Shown: in pieces, positions 50,048-58,793 of the stretch
Layout: every line of letters begins with the position of its first letter
Numbering within the stretch: position 1 is the first letter of the stretch
Origin: Candidatus Merdiplasma excrementigallinarum
GTDB lineage: Bacteria; Bacillota; Clostridia; Lachnospirales; Lachnospiraceae
Assembly: GCA_018713435.1 (NCBI GenBank)
Contig: DVOS01000039.1
Coordinates: 1-60,790, forward strand
Direction: 5' to 3'
DNA length: 60,790 nucleotides
Translations under genes and position numbers: made by a program
Notes under the pieces: generated by a model
What the model saw: the letters and a program-made list of their open reading frames with translations, nothing else
The model's database searches: none
Told to the model about the DNA's origin: nothing

Positions 50048-51393
50048 TTACCGCACCTCTCTTCCAGCATCTGGTTGATGGACGCCGCGTCATTTTCGGC
50101 AAACCATCTGCTCCCCAGCAGGTCATACAGAAAATCCAGGTTCGTGGTGATCCCTTCGATCACCGTCTCCCCCAGCGCGCTCCGCATCTTTCGGATCGCT
50201 TCCTGTCTGGTATCCGCATGGACAATCACTTTTGCCAGCATAGAATCATAAAATGGCGACAATTTGTATCCCTGATACAGACAGGAATCGACTCTGACGC
50301 CGTTTCCCCCCGGGAAATTCAGACTTTCCACAGTGCCAAGACAAGGCAGGAAGCCCCGCTCCGGGTCTTCCGCGCTGATGCGGCACTCAATGGCATGGCC
50401 TCTTGGCACCACGTCCTTCTGTTCAAATCCCAGTTCTTCACCGGCGGAAACGCGAATCATCTCTTTAATCAGATCCACCCCCGCTGCCATCTCCGTCACA
50501 GGATGCTCCACCTGGATTCTGGTATTCATTTCCATAAAATAAAAGTTCCGGTTTTCATCCACCAGAAACTCTACCGTACCCGCGCTGTAATACCCGGCCG
50601 CTTTTGCCGCAAGAACCGCCGTCTCTCCCATGCGTCTGCGCATTTCATCATCCAGCACGCAGGCCGGAGTCTCCTCTATCATCTTCTGATGCCGGCGCTG
50701 AATGCTGCAGTCCCTCTCGCCCAGATACACGGTATTTCCCTGCCTGTCCGCCAGCACCTGCACCTCAATATGGCGGGCTGATGCCAGGTACTTTTCGATA
50801 TACATCCGGTCATCCCCGAAAGCCTGCGCGGTTTCCTGCTTTGCCAGCCGGAACAGATCCGCGAACTGACCGGCTTCCGTTACTACCCGCATGCCTCGTC
50901 CGCCGCCTCCGGCGGCAGCTTTAATCATCACCGGATACCCGATTTCATCTGCCAGAGCCTTTGCCCGGCTTTCATCCGTCACCGTTTCGCTGGTTCCCGG
51001 AATCACGGGAACGCCTGCCTGGATCATGGTTCTGCGGGCCTGGGCCTTATCTCCCATTTTTTCTATGCTCTCAGGGGAAGGACCGATAAAATCAATCCCG
51101 CACTCCTGGCACATCTGGGCAAACCGGGTATTCTCCGACAGAAAGCCGAAGCCGGGATGGACAGCCTGGGCGCCGGTCACCACCGCCGCGCTGAGCACCT
51201 GCTCCGCGTTCAGATAACTCTCCGACGGTTTCCCCGGCCCGATGCAGATACACTCATCCGCAAGATGAGCGTGGAGCGCGTCCCGGTCTTCCTCGGAGCA
51301 GACCGCCACGGAAGCAATGCCCATCTCCCGGCAGGCCCGGATAATCCGTACCGCAATCTCTCCTCTGTTTGCAATCAATATTTTCTGATACAT
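50044..51393 (-). CDS. accC: Biotin carboxylase subunit of acetyl-CoA carboxylase
   Basis: Carboxylates the biotin on AccB using ATP and bicarbonate. The 449-residue protein has the N-terminal ILIANRGEIAVRIIRA domain, the ATP-grasp Gly-rich loop KAAAGGGGRGMRVV, and the catalytic MEMNTRIQVEHPVTE segment. Length is standard. It stops inside the start of accDA (4-base overlap), so the carboxylase subunits are produced in step. Confidence 0.97.
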   Translation of the reverse strand: MYQKILIANRGEIAVRIIRACREMGIASVAVCSEEDRDALHAHLADECICIGPGKPSESYLNAEQVLSAAVVTGAQAVHPGFGFLSENTRFAQMCQECGIDFIGPSPESIEKMGDKAQARRTMIQAGVPVIPGTSETVTDESRAKALADEIGYPVMIKAAAGGGGRGMRVVTEAGQFADLFRLAKQETAQAFGDDRMYIEKYLASARHIEVQVLADRQGNTVYLGERDCSIQRRHQKMIEETPACVLDDEMRRRMGETAVLAAKAAGYYSAGTVEFLVDENRNFYFMEMNTRIQVEHPVTEMAAGVDLIKEMIRVSAGEELGFEQKDVVPRGHAIECRISAEDPERGFLPCLGTVESLNFPGGNGVRVDSCLYQGYKLSPFYDSMLAKVIVHADTRQEAIRKMRSALGETVIEGITTNLDFLYDLLGSRWFAENDAASINQMLEERCGK

Positions 51394-51402
51394 ACTGTTC
51401 TC

Positions 51403-51825
51403 CTACTGTACGGCAAAAGTCAGCTCGGCCTCACAGCAGACCTGGCCGTCCACCCAGGCCGTGGCTTTTCCCACGCCAATGGGACCTTTGACTTTAACCA
51501 TCTCCACTTCCAGGCGAAGCACATCCCCGGGAACCACCTTCCGGCGAAATCTCGCTTTATTGATTCCGCCAAAAAAAGCCAGTTTTCCTTTGTTTTCTTC
51601 CAGCGAAAGAATCGCCACCGCCCCCACCTGGGCCAGCGCTTCACAGATCAGCACGCCCGGCATAACCGGCTCCTGGGGAAAATGTCCGGCAAAAAAAGGC
51701 TCATTATAAGTGACCGCCTTGCGTCCTGCCGCCCGATGTCCCGGCTCCAGTTCCTCAATCCGGTCTACCAGAAGGAAGGGAGCCCGATGGGGCAGTATCT
51801 CCATAATCTGTTTTGTATCCAGCAT
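51403..51825 (-). CDS. fabZ: 3-hydroxyacyl-ACP dehydratase FabZ
   Basis: Dehydrates 3-hydroxyacyl-ACP to trans-2-enoyl-ACP. The 140-residue hot-dog fold protein has the catalytic pair H48 (FFAGHFP) and E62 (LICEALAQ), with [13 protein letters not shown] at the N-terminus. The ATG at 51825 has GGAGG 7 bases upstream; an in-frame start at 51846 overlaps accB and is rejected. It sits between accB and accC, the usual Firmicutes order. Confidence 0.96.
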   Translation of the reverse strand: MLDTKQIMEILPHRAPFLLVDRIEELEPGHRAAGRKAVTYNEPFFAGHFPQEPVMPGVLICEALAQVGAVAILSLEENKGKLAFFGGINKARFRRKVVPGDVLRLEVEMVKVKGPIGVGKATAWVDGQVCCEAELTFAVQ

Positions 51826-51838
51826 ACTGTTACCTCCG

Positions 51839-52294
51839 CTACACAATCCGAAACAGGGGCTGTCCGTATTCCACCATCTGCCCGTTTTCCACCAGCACTT
51901 CTTCTACCGTGCCGCTGTACTCTGCTTTGATCTCATTCATCAGCTTCATGGCTTCCACAATACCCAGTACCTGTCCCTCTTTTACCTGATCGCCCGGTTT
52001 TGTCAGCGGCTCGCCGCCCTCCTGGTCTGAGGCATAAAACACGCCTACCATAGGGCTCTTCTGCAGATTCCCCGGCTTCTGAGCCGTTTCCTCCGCTTCT
52101 GTCTCCTTGCCCGCCGCATCTTCCGGCCGGATGTTTTTCCCTGCGGGGAACACTCCGGCGCTCTGAGGCACAGCATCCCCGAAAGGATACTTTAATTTCA
52201 GGCAGATATCTTCATCTTCATAGGTGAAGGATGCCAGATTCGCATCCTTCACTTTATCTATCACAGCAAAAATTTCGTTTAATTCCAGCTTCAT
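51839..52294 (-). CDS. accB: Biotin carboxyl carrier protein of acetyl-CoA carboxylase
   Basis: Carries carboxybiotin between AccC and the carboxyltransferase. The 151-residue protein has a flexible Ala/Glu-rich linker (about 45-75) and a C-terminal biotinyl domain with the biotinylated K117 in EAMKLM. It lies 18 bases after fabF and 13 bases before the fabZ start. Confidence 0.96.
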   Translation of the reverse strand: MKLELNEIFAVIDKVKDANLASFTYEDEDICLKLKYPFGDAVPQSAGVFPAGKNIRPEDAAGKETEAEETAQKPGNLQKSPMVGVFYASDQEGGEPLTKPGDQVKEGQVLGIVEAMKLMNEIKAEYSGTVEEVLVENGQMVEYGQPLFRIV

Positions 52295-52312
52295 CCGTCT
52301 TAATCCTCTAAC

Positions 52313-53545
52313 TCAGTCTTCAAACTTTTTCACCAGCAGGCTTCCGTTATGGCCGCCAAATCCCAGAGAGTTGGTCACGGCTGCCCGCACCTGCCTTTTT
52401 ACCGCCTGGGGCGTGTAATTCAGATCCATCTCCTCTTCCGCGGACCTGAATCCCGCTGTGGCGTGGATAAAGCCCTCCTGGATTGTCTTGACGCACACGA
52501 TAAATTCCACGGCTCCCGCCGCTCCCAGCATATGGCCGGTCATGGACTTGGTGGAATTCACATTCAGCTGATAGGCGTCCTTCCCGAAAGCCTTTTTGAT
52601 GGCTCTTGTTTCATACAGATCATTGTGATGGGTTCCGGTTCCATGGGCATTCACATACGCTACGTCAGCGGGCGTAAGGCCTCCCTCTGTGATGGCCAGC
52701 GTCATAGCCCGGGCAGCGCCCTCCCCGTCCTCAGCCGGAGACGTAATATGGTAGGCATCGCAGGTGGCTCCGTAACCTCCCACTTCCGCCAGGATCTTCG
52801 CGCCTCTTGCCGCAGCGTGCTCATAGGATTCCAGAATGACCACTCCCGCGCCCTCTCCCATAACGAAGCCGCTTCGGTCTTTGTCAAAAGGAAGGGATCC
52901 TCTCAGAGGATCTGTGGCGGTGGAAAGAGCGGTCAGCGCCCCGAAACCCGCAATACCGATGGGGCAGATAGCTGCCTCTGTTCCTCCTGCCACACACACA
53001 TCCATATCACCGCACTGAATTCCCCGGAAAGCCTCTCCGATAGAATGGGTGCCTGTGGCGCAGGCTGTCACCACATTGATGCATTTTCCCTTCAGCCCAA
53101 AATGGATGCCCACGTTTCCCGCCGCCATATTGCTGATCATCAGGGGCACTAAAAGGGGCGGAACCCTTCCCGGTCCCCGGTCCACCAGCTTTGTATGGGC
53201 CGTCTCCAGAATCTGCAGACTGCCGATCCCGCAGCCCACGGACACGCCGATCCGGGTCAGATCTTCTTTCTCCAGATCCAGACCCGCATCCGCAATGGCC
53301 TCCGCGCTGGCAGCCACCGCATACTGGGAGAACAACTCCATCCGCTTTGCTTCCTTTGCCTCCATGGTGGCCAGGGGATCAAAATCCTTTACCTGTGCCG
53401 CCAGTTTCACTTTATATGCTGAATTGTCAAACCGGTCCAGCAGACCGATTCCCACTTTGTTTTCTTTTAAACTGTTCCAGAACGTCTCCACAGAATTTCC
53501 GATGGGGGTAATAGCCCCCATGCCGGTTACCACTACTCTTTTCAT
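52313..53545 (-). CDS. fabF: 3-oxoacyl-ACP synthase II FabF
   Basis: The condensing enzyme that elongates acyl-ACP with malonyl-ACP. The 410-residue protein has the Cys-His-His triad C162 (VTACATGTHS), H301 (NAHGTGTHHND) and H338 (SMTGHMLGAAG). The start overlaps fabG by 4 bases. fabH is not in this operon, so initiation must use a FabH elsewhere or FabF itself by decarboxylating malonyl-ACP. Confidence 0.97.
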   Translation of the reverse strand: MKRVVVTGMGAITPIGNSVETFWNSLKENKVGIGLLDRFDNSAYKVKLAAQVKDFDPLATMEAKEAKRMELFSQYAVAASAEAIADAGLDLEKEDLTRIGVSVGCGIGSLQILETAHTKLVDRGPGRVPPLLVPLMISNMAAGNVGIHFGLKGKCINVVTACATGTHSIGEAFRGIQCGDMDVCVAGGTEAAICPIGIAGFGALTALSTATDPLRGSLPFDKDRSGFVMGEGAGVVILESYEHAAARGAKILAEVGGYGATCDAYHITSPAEDGEGAARAMTLAITEGGLTPADVAYVNAHGTGTHHNDLYETRAIKKAFGKDAYQLNVNSTKSMTGHMLGAAGAVEFIVCVKTIQEGFIHATAGFRSAEEEMDLNYTPQAVKRQVRAAVTNSLGFGGHNGSLLVKKFED

Positions 53546-54285
53546 CCGATTCCCATACCTCCGTCAACCTGTATCACCTGTCCTGTGATATAGCTCCCGT
53601 CATCAGAAGCCAGAAAAGCCACTGCCCTGGCAATATCCTCCGGCGTCCCCATTCTTCCCAGGGGAATCTGGGCCAGAACGCTCTCCTTTATCTTCTGGGG
53701 CAGGACCGCTGTCATGTCGGTATCAATATAGCCGGGAGCCACCGCATTTACTGTCACGCCCCGGCTGGCCAGTTCTTTTGCCAGGCACTTGGTCATGCCG
53801 ATCACGCCTGCCTTGGCAGCGCAATAATTAATCTGCCCGGCATTTCCCTTCACGCCGGAAATAGAAGAAATACTGATAATCCGTCCGCTGCGCTTTTTCA
53901 TCATAATTTTTCCCGCCTGCTTCATGCAGAAGAAAGCGCCTTTCAGATTCGTGTCAATCACCGCGTCAAATTCTGCCTCGCTCATGCGCACCGCCAGGTT
54001 GTCCCGGGTGATGCCGCTGTTATTTACCAGAATATCCACGCTGCCGAAGGCCTCCATGGCCTGTTCAAAAAGCCGGATACAGTCCTCTTCTTTTGAAATA
54101 TCGGCCTGCACGGCCAGGGCCCGCCGGCCTTTTTTTTCAATTTCCCTTACGGTCTCTTCCGCCGCTTCCCTGGAGGAGCTGTAATTGACCACCACATCCG
54201 CTCCCCGCTCTGCCAGCGTCAGGGCGATGGCCTTTCCGATTCCCCTGCCGGCTCCTGTCACTACCGCCGTTTTACCTGTCAACAT
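53542..54285 (-). CDS. fabG: 3-oxoacyl-ACP reductase FabG
   Basis: NADPH-dependent reduction of 3-oxoacyl-ACP. The 247-residue short-chain dehydrogenase has the cofactor loop TGAGRGIG (10-17), NNSG (88-91) and catalytic S141, Y154 and K158 (YCAAK). It lies 4 bases after fabD. FabG is the only ketoreductase in the operon and would be indispensable. Confidence 0.96.
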   Translation of the reverse strand: MLTGKTAVVTGAGRGIGKAIALTLAERGADVVVNYSSSREAAEETVREIEKKGRRALAVQADISKEEDCIRLFEQAMEAFGSVDILVNNSGITRDNLAVRMSEAEFDAVIDTNLKGAFFCMKQAGKIMMKKRSGRIISISSISGVKGNAGQINYCAAKAGVIGMTKCLAKELASRGVTVNAVAPGYIDTDMTAVLPQKIKESVLAQIPLGRMGTPEDIARAVAFLASDDGSYITGQVIQVDGGMGIG

Positions 54286-54289
54286 ACTT

Positions 54290-55219
54290 TCACCCTGCCG
54301 TTTCTATATTCTTTAATTCTTCCAGATCCTGTATTTTTTCTACATGATAGGTCTTTACGCTCTTGTCAATTTTTTTCAGGAAATTCGTAAGCGTCTTGCC
54401 GGGTCCGATCTCCACAAAGGTATCTGCCCCGTTCGCAATCATATACTCCATACTTTGCTGCCAGTATACCGGAGAGCATACCTGACGTCCCAGAAGCTCC
54501 CGGATTATCTCCGGATCCGCTTCTTTCTGTGCCGTCACATTGGACACAAAGGGGATGGAAGGAGCGTTCATCTTTACGCCCTCCAGCCGGTCAAACAGCT
54601 GTTTCCCCGCCGTTTCAAGCAGCGGGGAATGAAACGGCCCGCTTACCTTCAGGGGCAGCGCTCTGGCGGCTCCCGCGGCCAGCAGTTTTTCCGCAGCCGT
54701 CTCCACGGACTGTCTGTCCCCTGAAATCACTCTCTGTCCCGGACAGTTATAATTTGCCACCACTACCTGTCCCGGAACTTTCTCGCAGATTTCTTCCATG
54801 GGGATTTCTTTTCTGGTCAGAATCGCCATCATAGCCCCCGCGCCCTCCGGCACGGCTTCTTCCATATAGATTCCTCTGCTGCACACCACCTGTACCGCGT
54901 CTTCAAAGTCAAACACACCCGCAGCCGTAAGCGCACAGTATTCTCCCAGGCTCAGCCCGGCCGTCATGTCCGGTTTCAGGCCCTGCTGCTCCACTGCTTT
55001 TAAAACCGCACAGTTGGCGGTAAAAAGAGCAGGCTGGGTATATCTGGTCTGATTCAGCCTCTGCTCGTCCTCAAAGCAAAGAGATTCAATGGACATGCCG
55101 GACACCCGGGACGCTTCCTCGAAAACACGGCGGCTTTCCGGAAGCTGTTCATAGAAATCTCTGGCCATATTCCGGTACTGGGCTCCCTGTCCCGGAAAAA
55201 TAAAGGCTATTTTTCCCAT
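54290..55219 (-). CDS. fabD: Malonyl-CoA:ACP transacylase FabD
   Basis: Loads malonyl groups from CoA onto ACP. The 309-residue enzyme has IFPGQGAQ at the N-terminus, the nucleophile S90 in GLSLGEY and H197 (GPFHSPL). It begins 13 bases inside the end of fabK, so the two are translationally coupled. Confidence 0.96.
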   Translation of the reverse strand: MGKIAFIFPGQGAQYRNMARDFYEQLPESRRVFEEASRVSGMSIESLCFEDEQRLNQTRYTQPALFTANCAVLKAVEQQGLKPDMTAGLSLGEYCALTAAGVFDFEDAVQVVCSRGIYMEEAVPEGAGAMMAILTRKEIPMEEICEKVPGQVVVANYNCPGQRVISGDRQSVETAAEKLLAAGAARALPLKVSGPFHSPLLETAGKQLFDRLEGVKMNAPSIPFVSNVTAQKEADPEIIRELLGRQVCSPVYWQQSMEYMIANGADTFVEIGPGKTLTNFLKKIDKSVKTYHVEKIQDLEELKNIETAG

Positions 55220-56148
55220 TTTGACGCCTCCCCGAACAGAGTCTTCGCCTCTGCCATAATCTCATCCAGTATCTCCTGACAGGTCTGTTCCTTTTTCACC
55301 ATACCGGCAATCTGGCCCGACATCATAGAGCCCTGCTCCACATCGCCGTCCATTACTGCTTTTCTGAGAGACCCCAGCGTCAGCAGTTCCAGTTCCTCAA
55401 AGCTCTTTCCTTCTTTTTCCATCTCCAGATACTGTCTGGTCATGCGATTGCGCAGCTGGCGGACTGGATGGCCGGTGGAACGTCCTGTCACCGCGGTATC
55501 AATATCGCTGGCCTTCAGTACTTTTTTCTTATAATTGTCATGGATCACGCACTCTCTGGATACCAGAAAACGGGTTCCCATCTGGACGCCGTCGGCTCCC
55601 AGCATCATGGCAGCCGCGAGTCCCCTTCCGTCTCCGATGCCGCCGGCAGCGATTACCGGTATCTGCACCGCATCCGCTACCTGGGGCACCAGAGCCATCG
55701 TTGTCGTCTCTCCGATATGGCCGCCGGATTCACAGCCTTCCGCCACCACAGCGTCCGCCCCGGCTCTCTGCATCAGTTTTGCCAGAGCCACGGAAGCTAC
55801 TACCGGGATCACAATAATGCCTGCTTCCTTCCACTGTTTCATGTACGGCCCGGGATTGCCCGCGCCGGTGGTTACCACCGGCACCTTTTCTTCCACTACC
55901 AGTCTGGCAATCTCCTCCGCATGGGGGCTAAGAAGCATAATGTTAACGCCAAAGGGCTTATCTGTCAGTTCCTTGGTTTTGCGGATCTCATCCCGCACCA
56001 CTTCCACAGGTGCGTTGGCCGCGGCCACAATTCCCAGGCCGCCGGCATTGGAAACGGCGGCAGCCAGGTTATGTTCCGCCACCCAGGCCATGCCGCCCTG
56101 GATAATAGGGTATTCAATATGCAGCAATTCTGTCAGCGCGGTTTTCAT
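55207..56148 (-). CDS. fabK: FMN-dependent enoyl-ACP reductase FabK
   Basis: The final reduction in each fatty-acid elongation cycle, in organisms that lack FabI. The 313-residue TIM-barrel protein starts IEYPIIQGGMAWVAEHNLAAAVSNAGGLG (FMN site, only its first part quoted here as IIQGGMAWVAEHNLAAAV). It has the catalytic-type His in CESGGHIGE, and AAGGIGDGRG and LGADGVQMGTRF for FMN phosphate binding. AGGAGG is 5 bases before the ATG, directly at the acpP stop. FabK makes the organism insensitive to triclosan-type FabI inhibitors. Confidence 0.95.
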   Translation of the reverse strand: MKTALTELLHIEYPIIQGGMAWVAEHNLAAAVSNAGGLGIVAAANAPVEVVRDEIRKTKELTDKPFGVNIMLLSPHAEEIARLVVEEKVPVVTTGAGNPGPYMKQWKEAGIIVIPVVASVALAKLMQRAGADAVVAEGCESGGHIGETTTMALVPQVADAVQIPVIAAGGIGDGRGLAAAMMLGADGVQMGTRFLVSRECVIHDNYKKKVLKASDIDTAVTGRSTGHPVRQLRNRMTRQYLEMEKEGKSFEELELLTLGSLRKAVMDGDVEQGSMMSGQIAGMVKKEQTCQEILDEIMAEAKTLFGEASKWEK

Positions 56149-56382
56149 TTATGCCTCCTCGATTCCCTTGCTCTTCAGGTAGTCCATAACTGCCTGCAGA
56201 GTTGTCAGCTTTTCCAGATCCTCGGTGGGGATCTCGATATCGTACTCGTCTTCCAGCGCTGTTACCAGCTCAAACAGATCCAGGGAATCCGCATGCAGGT
56301 CCTCCTTGAAATCAGAGTCCGGTTTGATTTCCTCCAGTTCCACATGAAGCTGCTCCGCGATAATTTCCATTAATTTTTCCAT
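56149..56382 (-). CDS. acpP: Acyl carrier protein
   Basis: A 77-residue acidic four-helix carrier holding growing acyl chains on a phosphopantetheine arm. The attachment Ser is S33 in ADSLDL. It is the first gene of the fatty-acid operon. The 84 bases upstream contain a terminator of the preceding unit and no convincing promoter or FapR/FabT-type site, so read-through or a weak promoter is possible. Confidence 0.95.
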   Translation of the reverse strand: MEKLMEIIAEQLHVELEEIKPDSDFKEDLHADSLDLFELVTALEDEYDIEIPTEDLEKLTTLQAVMDYLKSKGIEEA

Positions 56383-56449
56383 TGTCTTTTCTCCTTTTCC
56401 TTCTGTTTTGTCTTTGTACTTCCCTGTTTGGGATAAAGTATTGTTTTTA

Positions 56450-56475
56450 AAAAACGGGGCCGCTGATTACGCGGC
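56450..56475 (-). terminator. Terminator overlapping the 3' end of the small membrane protein gene
   Basis: GCCGC (56459-56463) pairs with GCGGC (56471-56475) and, on the minus strand, is followed by CCCGTTTTTT. The stem includes the stop codon of the 78-residue gene. Confidence 0.6.
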
Positions 56476-56703
56476 ACATTTTACATGCTTTCTGTGCAGC
56501 AGCAGAATAGCCCCGGTGAGCATGACGCTTCCGGCCGCGATGCCGGAAAAAATGGCAAGCCGTTTTTTTCCCTTTTCCTGCCTTCCGGCTTTGGCTGCCA
56601 GCTCGGGATTTTCCAGATCTCCATCCGGCACATCGCTCTCAATAGCGGAAATATCCACGTGGCTCAAAAGGTCGATCAGCCGAAATTCATTTAATGTCCT
56701 CAT
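56467..56703 (-). CDS. Small single-pass membrane protein downstream of an ECF-like sigma factor
   Basis: A 78-residue protein: an acidic cytoplasmic part (1-45, FRLIDLLSHVDISAIESDVP) with a possible amphipathic sigma-binding helix, a Lys-rich stretch, one membrane helix (about 48-66) and a short basic/Cys tail (HRKHVKCAA). Its start overlaps the sigma gene stop by 4 bases (ATGA). Size, topology and coupling suggest a minimal anti-sigma factor. It lacks a zinc-binding HxxxCxxC motif, so this is inference. Confidence 0.7.
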   Translation of the reverse strand: MRTLNEFRLIDLLSHVDISAIESDVPDGDLENPELAAKAGRQEKGKKRLAIFSGIAAGSVMLTGAILLLHRKHVKCAA

Positions 56704-57260
56704 TTTTCCACCTCTTTCTCGTAGCTCTTTCTTATCTTAGTCCTCAGGCGGGACAGTTTGCTGCCCAGAGCATTTTCGGACATTCCCATGGCTGTGGAAA
56801 TATGTCTGATACTCTGAAGATAATAGTAGCGGCGAAGCACCAGTTCTCTGTCCTTTTTTCTCAGCTTATTCAGAACACGCTCCAGAGCCTCTACCTCTTC
56901 CCGGTGAACCATTTGATTTTCCACGTTCTGGCTGTAATCGATGTAATCAGACAGCAGGGTGTCTTCCTCGCTCATATGTTCCATCTCCTCCTGGCGTTTC
57001 GCCCTGCGCAGACAGTTGAGAGCTGTGTTGCGCGCAATCGCTTTCAGATATGTTTTAAAGGACGCTTTCTCATAATCATATCCCTGCCCCTTCATCCATA
57101 TCTTCAGATATACATCGTTAAGGCACTCTTCCACGGTCTCCTGGCGTTCCCCCAGGATCGACGCGATAATATAACGCAAAAGTTTTTCATACCGCTCCGC
57201 CACCAGTTCAATCGCTCTCTGGTCCCGCTGTGAAAGATATTCTATGATATCCCGGTCCAC
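56700..57260 (-). CDS. Sigma-70 family (ECF-like) RNA polymerase sigma factor
   Basis: A 186-residue sigma factor with only regions 2 and 4. Region 2 is at about 18-88 (VYLKIWMKGQGYDYEKASFKTYL then AIARNTALNCLRRAK), and region 4 is at about 120-180 with the HTH ISTAMGMSENALGSKLSRLR. The HTH departs from the classic ECF sequence, so target promoters are likely unusual. It is coupled to a small membrane protein that may be its inhibitor. The acpP operon follows it, raising the question of envelope-stress control of lipid synthesis. Confidence 0.9.
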   Translation of the reverse strand: MDRDIIEYLSQRDQRAIELVAERYEKLLRYIIASILGERQETVEECLNDVYLKIWMKGQGYDYEKASFKTYLKAIARNTALNCLRRAKRQEEMEHMSEEDTLLSDYIDYSQNVENQMVHREEVEALERVLNKLRKKDRELVLRRYYYLQSIRHISTAMGMSENALGSKLSRLRTKIRKSYEKEVEK

Positions 57261-57382
57261 GCTTCACCCTCCCTTCGGATTTGCTGTTCTCTGGCATCGT
57301 ATTAAGCCATCCTCTTACTTATACACATGAAATTCCAAAATCTTGCAAAAATTTTTTTGCCTTTTCATCTGACAAATTTTTA

Positions 57383-57411
57383 TTGACTAATATCTCTTCT
57401 TTTGCTATAAT
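57383..57411 (+). promoter_or_regulatory. Promoter of the tRNA-Leu gene
   Basis: TTGACT at 57383-57388, 17-base spacer, TATAAT at 57406-57411 preceded by TGC. A strong consensus plus extended -10, 11 bases before the mature tRNA start. Confidence 0.85.
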
Positions 57412-57422
57412 ATCATTTGTTC

Positions 57423-57506
57423 GCGGAAGTGTCGGAATTGGCAGACGAGCAAGACTAAGGATCTTGTGGCATTCGTGTCGTGTGGGTTCAAGTCCCATCT
57501 TCCGCA
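57423..57506 (+). tRNA. tRNA-Leu (anticodon AAG)
   Basis: An 84-base class II tRNA. Acceptor GCGGAAG pairs with CTTCCGC (57499-57505), discriminator A57506. The anticodon stem CAAGA/TCTTG encloses loop CTAAGGA, so the anticodon is AAG. There is a long variable arm (GGCATTCGTGTC) and T-loop GTTCAAGTC. CCA is not encoded. An A at position 34 needs conversion to inosine by TadA to read CUU/CUC. Confidence 0.93.
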
Positions 57507-57508
57507 GA

Positions 57509-57557
57509 TAAAACCTTTATCTTACGGGTTCTGCCCTCGGGATAAAGGTTTTTTTAA
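57509..57557 (+). terminator. Terminator after tRNA-Leu
   Basis: AAACCTTTATC (57511-57521) pairs with GATAAAGGTT (57541-57550), followed by TTTTTTT. Standard intrinsic terminator. Confidence 0.9.
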
Positions 57558-57593
57558 TCTTAAAATATCTTTTATTTCCGCGCAAGACTTTTT

Positions 57594-57649
57594 CGAAAAA
57601 AGAATGCCCTTCCTTATGAAGCAAACGAAAGCTTCACAGGGAAGGGCAT
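57594..57649 (-). terminator. Terminator after glgD
   Basis: ATGCCCTTCC (57604-57613) pairs with GGAAGGGCAT (57640-57649), with an inner GAAGC/GCTTC stem. On the minus strand it is followed by TCTTTTTTC. It ends the glgC-glgD unit. Confidence 0.85.
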
Positions 57650-57677
57650 CCTTATTCATCATCTCAAAACCATTTAA

Positions 57678-58793
57678 TCAAAGAACATCTCCACGTTTTA
57701 TGTATCCGGGATGATCCGGATCGGAAACGACTTCTTTCACCCGTATCAGTTTGCTGTGTTTGTCCACCACCTGATTTTCTACATGAACATTTTCTCCGAT
57801 CACCGCATTTGCCAGCACAACGCTGTTTTTGACCACCGCTCCTTTTTTAATGGTGCAGCCGCGGCCCACAATGCAGTGCTCCACTGTTCCCTCGATCAGA
57901 CAGCCGTTTGACACTACAGATCTGTGGATACTGGCGGATTTGCAGTAGTGGGTAGGACTGGAATCATTCGTCCTGGTATAAATGGGCCATTCCGGATCAA
58001 AAAGAGTCTCCGCCGTTTTCAGATCGATCAGCGCGATGTTGGCATCGTAGTAGCTCTGGAAATCCGTGATGGACGCAAAGAAACCGCGATGGGGAATACC
58101 CCGCACATCCAGTTCGCCGCACTCTTCATTTACAATATCTTCCAGCGTGTAGGCAGAGGAAATCTTCTGCGCCTTCTCAACCAGCTCCACAAACAGATCC
58201 TTCTTCATAATATAGGTATTCATAAAGATATTTCTGTTCTTGGCGTTACCATGGTTCGGCTCTATGGACAGCACGCCTTTCTGCTTGTTCAGATCCAAAA
58301 TGCTGCAGCTCAGATAATGGTCTTTCGCGTTATCCACCGCGTGATACAGAAGCGTGATATCCGCGCCGGATTCCATATGCTGGGTAATCAGCTTGGAAAA
58401 GTCCGCGGAATAAACCATATAGTTCGGCACGATCACCACATAGGGATGGTGCATTCTCTGAATGCTCTCCATATTTTTTACATAGGACGCAATGTCTGTA
58501 TTGTAGATATCATTTCTGGCACGTTCCTCGGAGAAAAGAATCTGCATTCTCCCGCTTTTGGAGTTAATGTTATAATGACGTCCGGTTCCCACGTGCTCTA
58601 CCAGGGAGCGGGGTGAATTATTCACATACACCTGAATGCGGTCAATGCCGCTGTTGCTCAGATTGGAAATCGGAAAATCAATCACGCGGTACCTTCCCAG
58701 AAACGAAAACGCTCCGATGGGGCGGTAATCCTGAAGTCCCTCCACCCAGATATTCTTTGAGGAACTGTTGACAATTCCAAACGCTTTAAACAT
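57678..58793 (-). CDS. glgD: GlgD, regulatory/non-catalytic subunit of ADP-glucose pyrophosphorylase
   Basis: A 371-residue nucleotidyltransferase-fold protein with a C-terminal left-handed beta-helix. It keeps the fold ([17 protein letters not shown]) but lacks the catalytic N-terminal GGxGxRL loop, having [10 protein letters not shown] instead, so it cannot bind substrate normally. In Firmicutes, GlgC and GlgD form a hetero-tetramer in which GlgD modulates activity. The ATG at 58793 has AGGAGG 9 bases upstream and overlaps glgC by 8 bases. Confidence 0.92.
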   Translation of the reverse strand: MFKAFGIVNSSSKNIWVEGLQDYRPIGAFSFLGRYRVIDFPISNLSNSGIDRIQVYVNNSPRSLVEHVGTGRHYNINSKSGRMQILFSEERARNDIYNTDIASYVKNMESIQRMHHPYVVIVPNYMVYSADFSKLITQHMESGADITLLYHAVDNAKDHYLSCSILDLNKQKGVLSIEPNHGNAKNRNIFMNTYIMKKDLFVELVEKAQKISSAYTLEDIVNEECGELDVRGIPHRGFFASITDFQSYYDANIALIDLKTAETLFDPEWPIYTRTNDSSPTHYCKSASIHRSVVSNGCLIEGTVEHCIVGRGCTIKKGAVVKNSVVLANAVIGENVHVENQVVDKHSKLIRVKEVVSDPDHPGYIKRGDVL

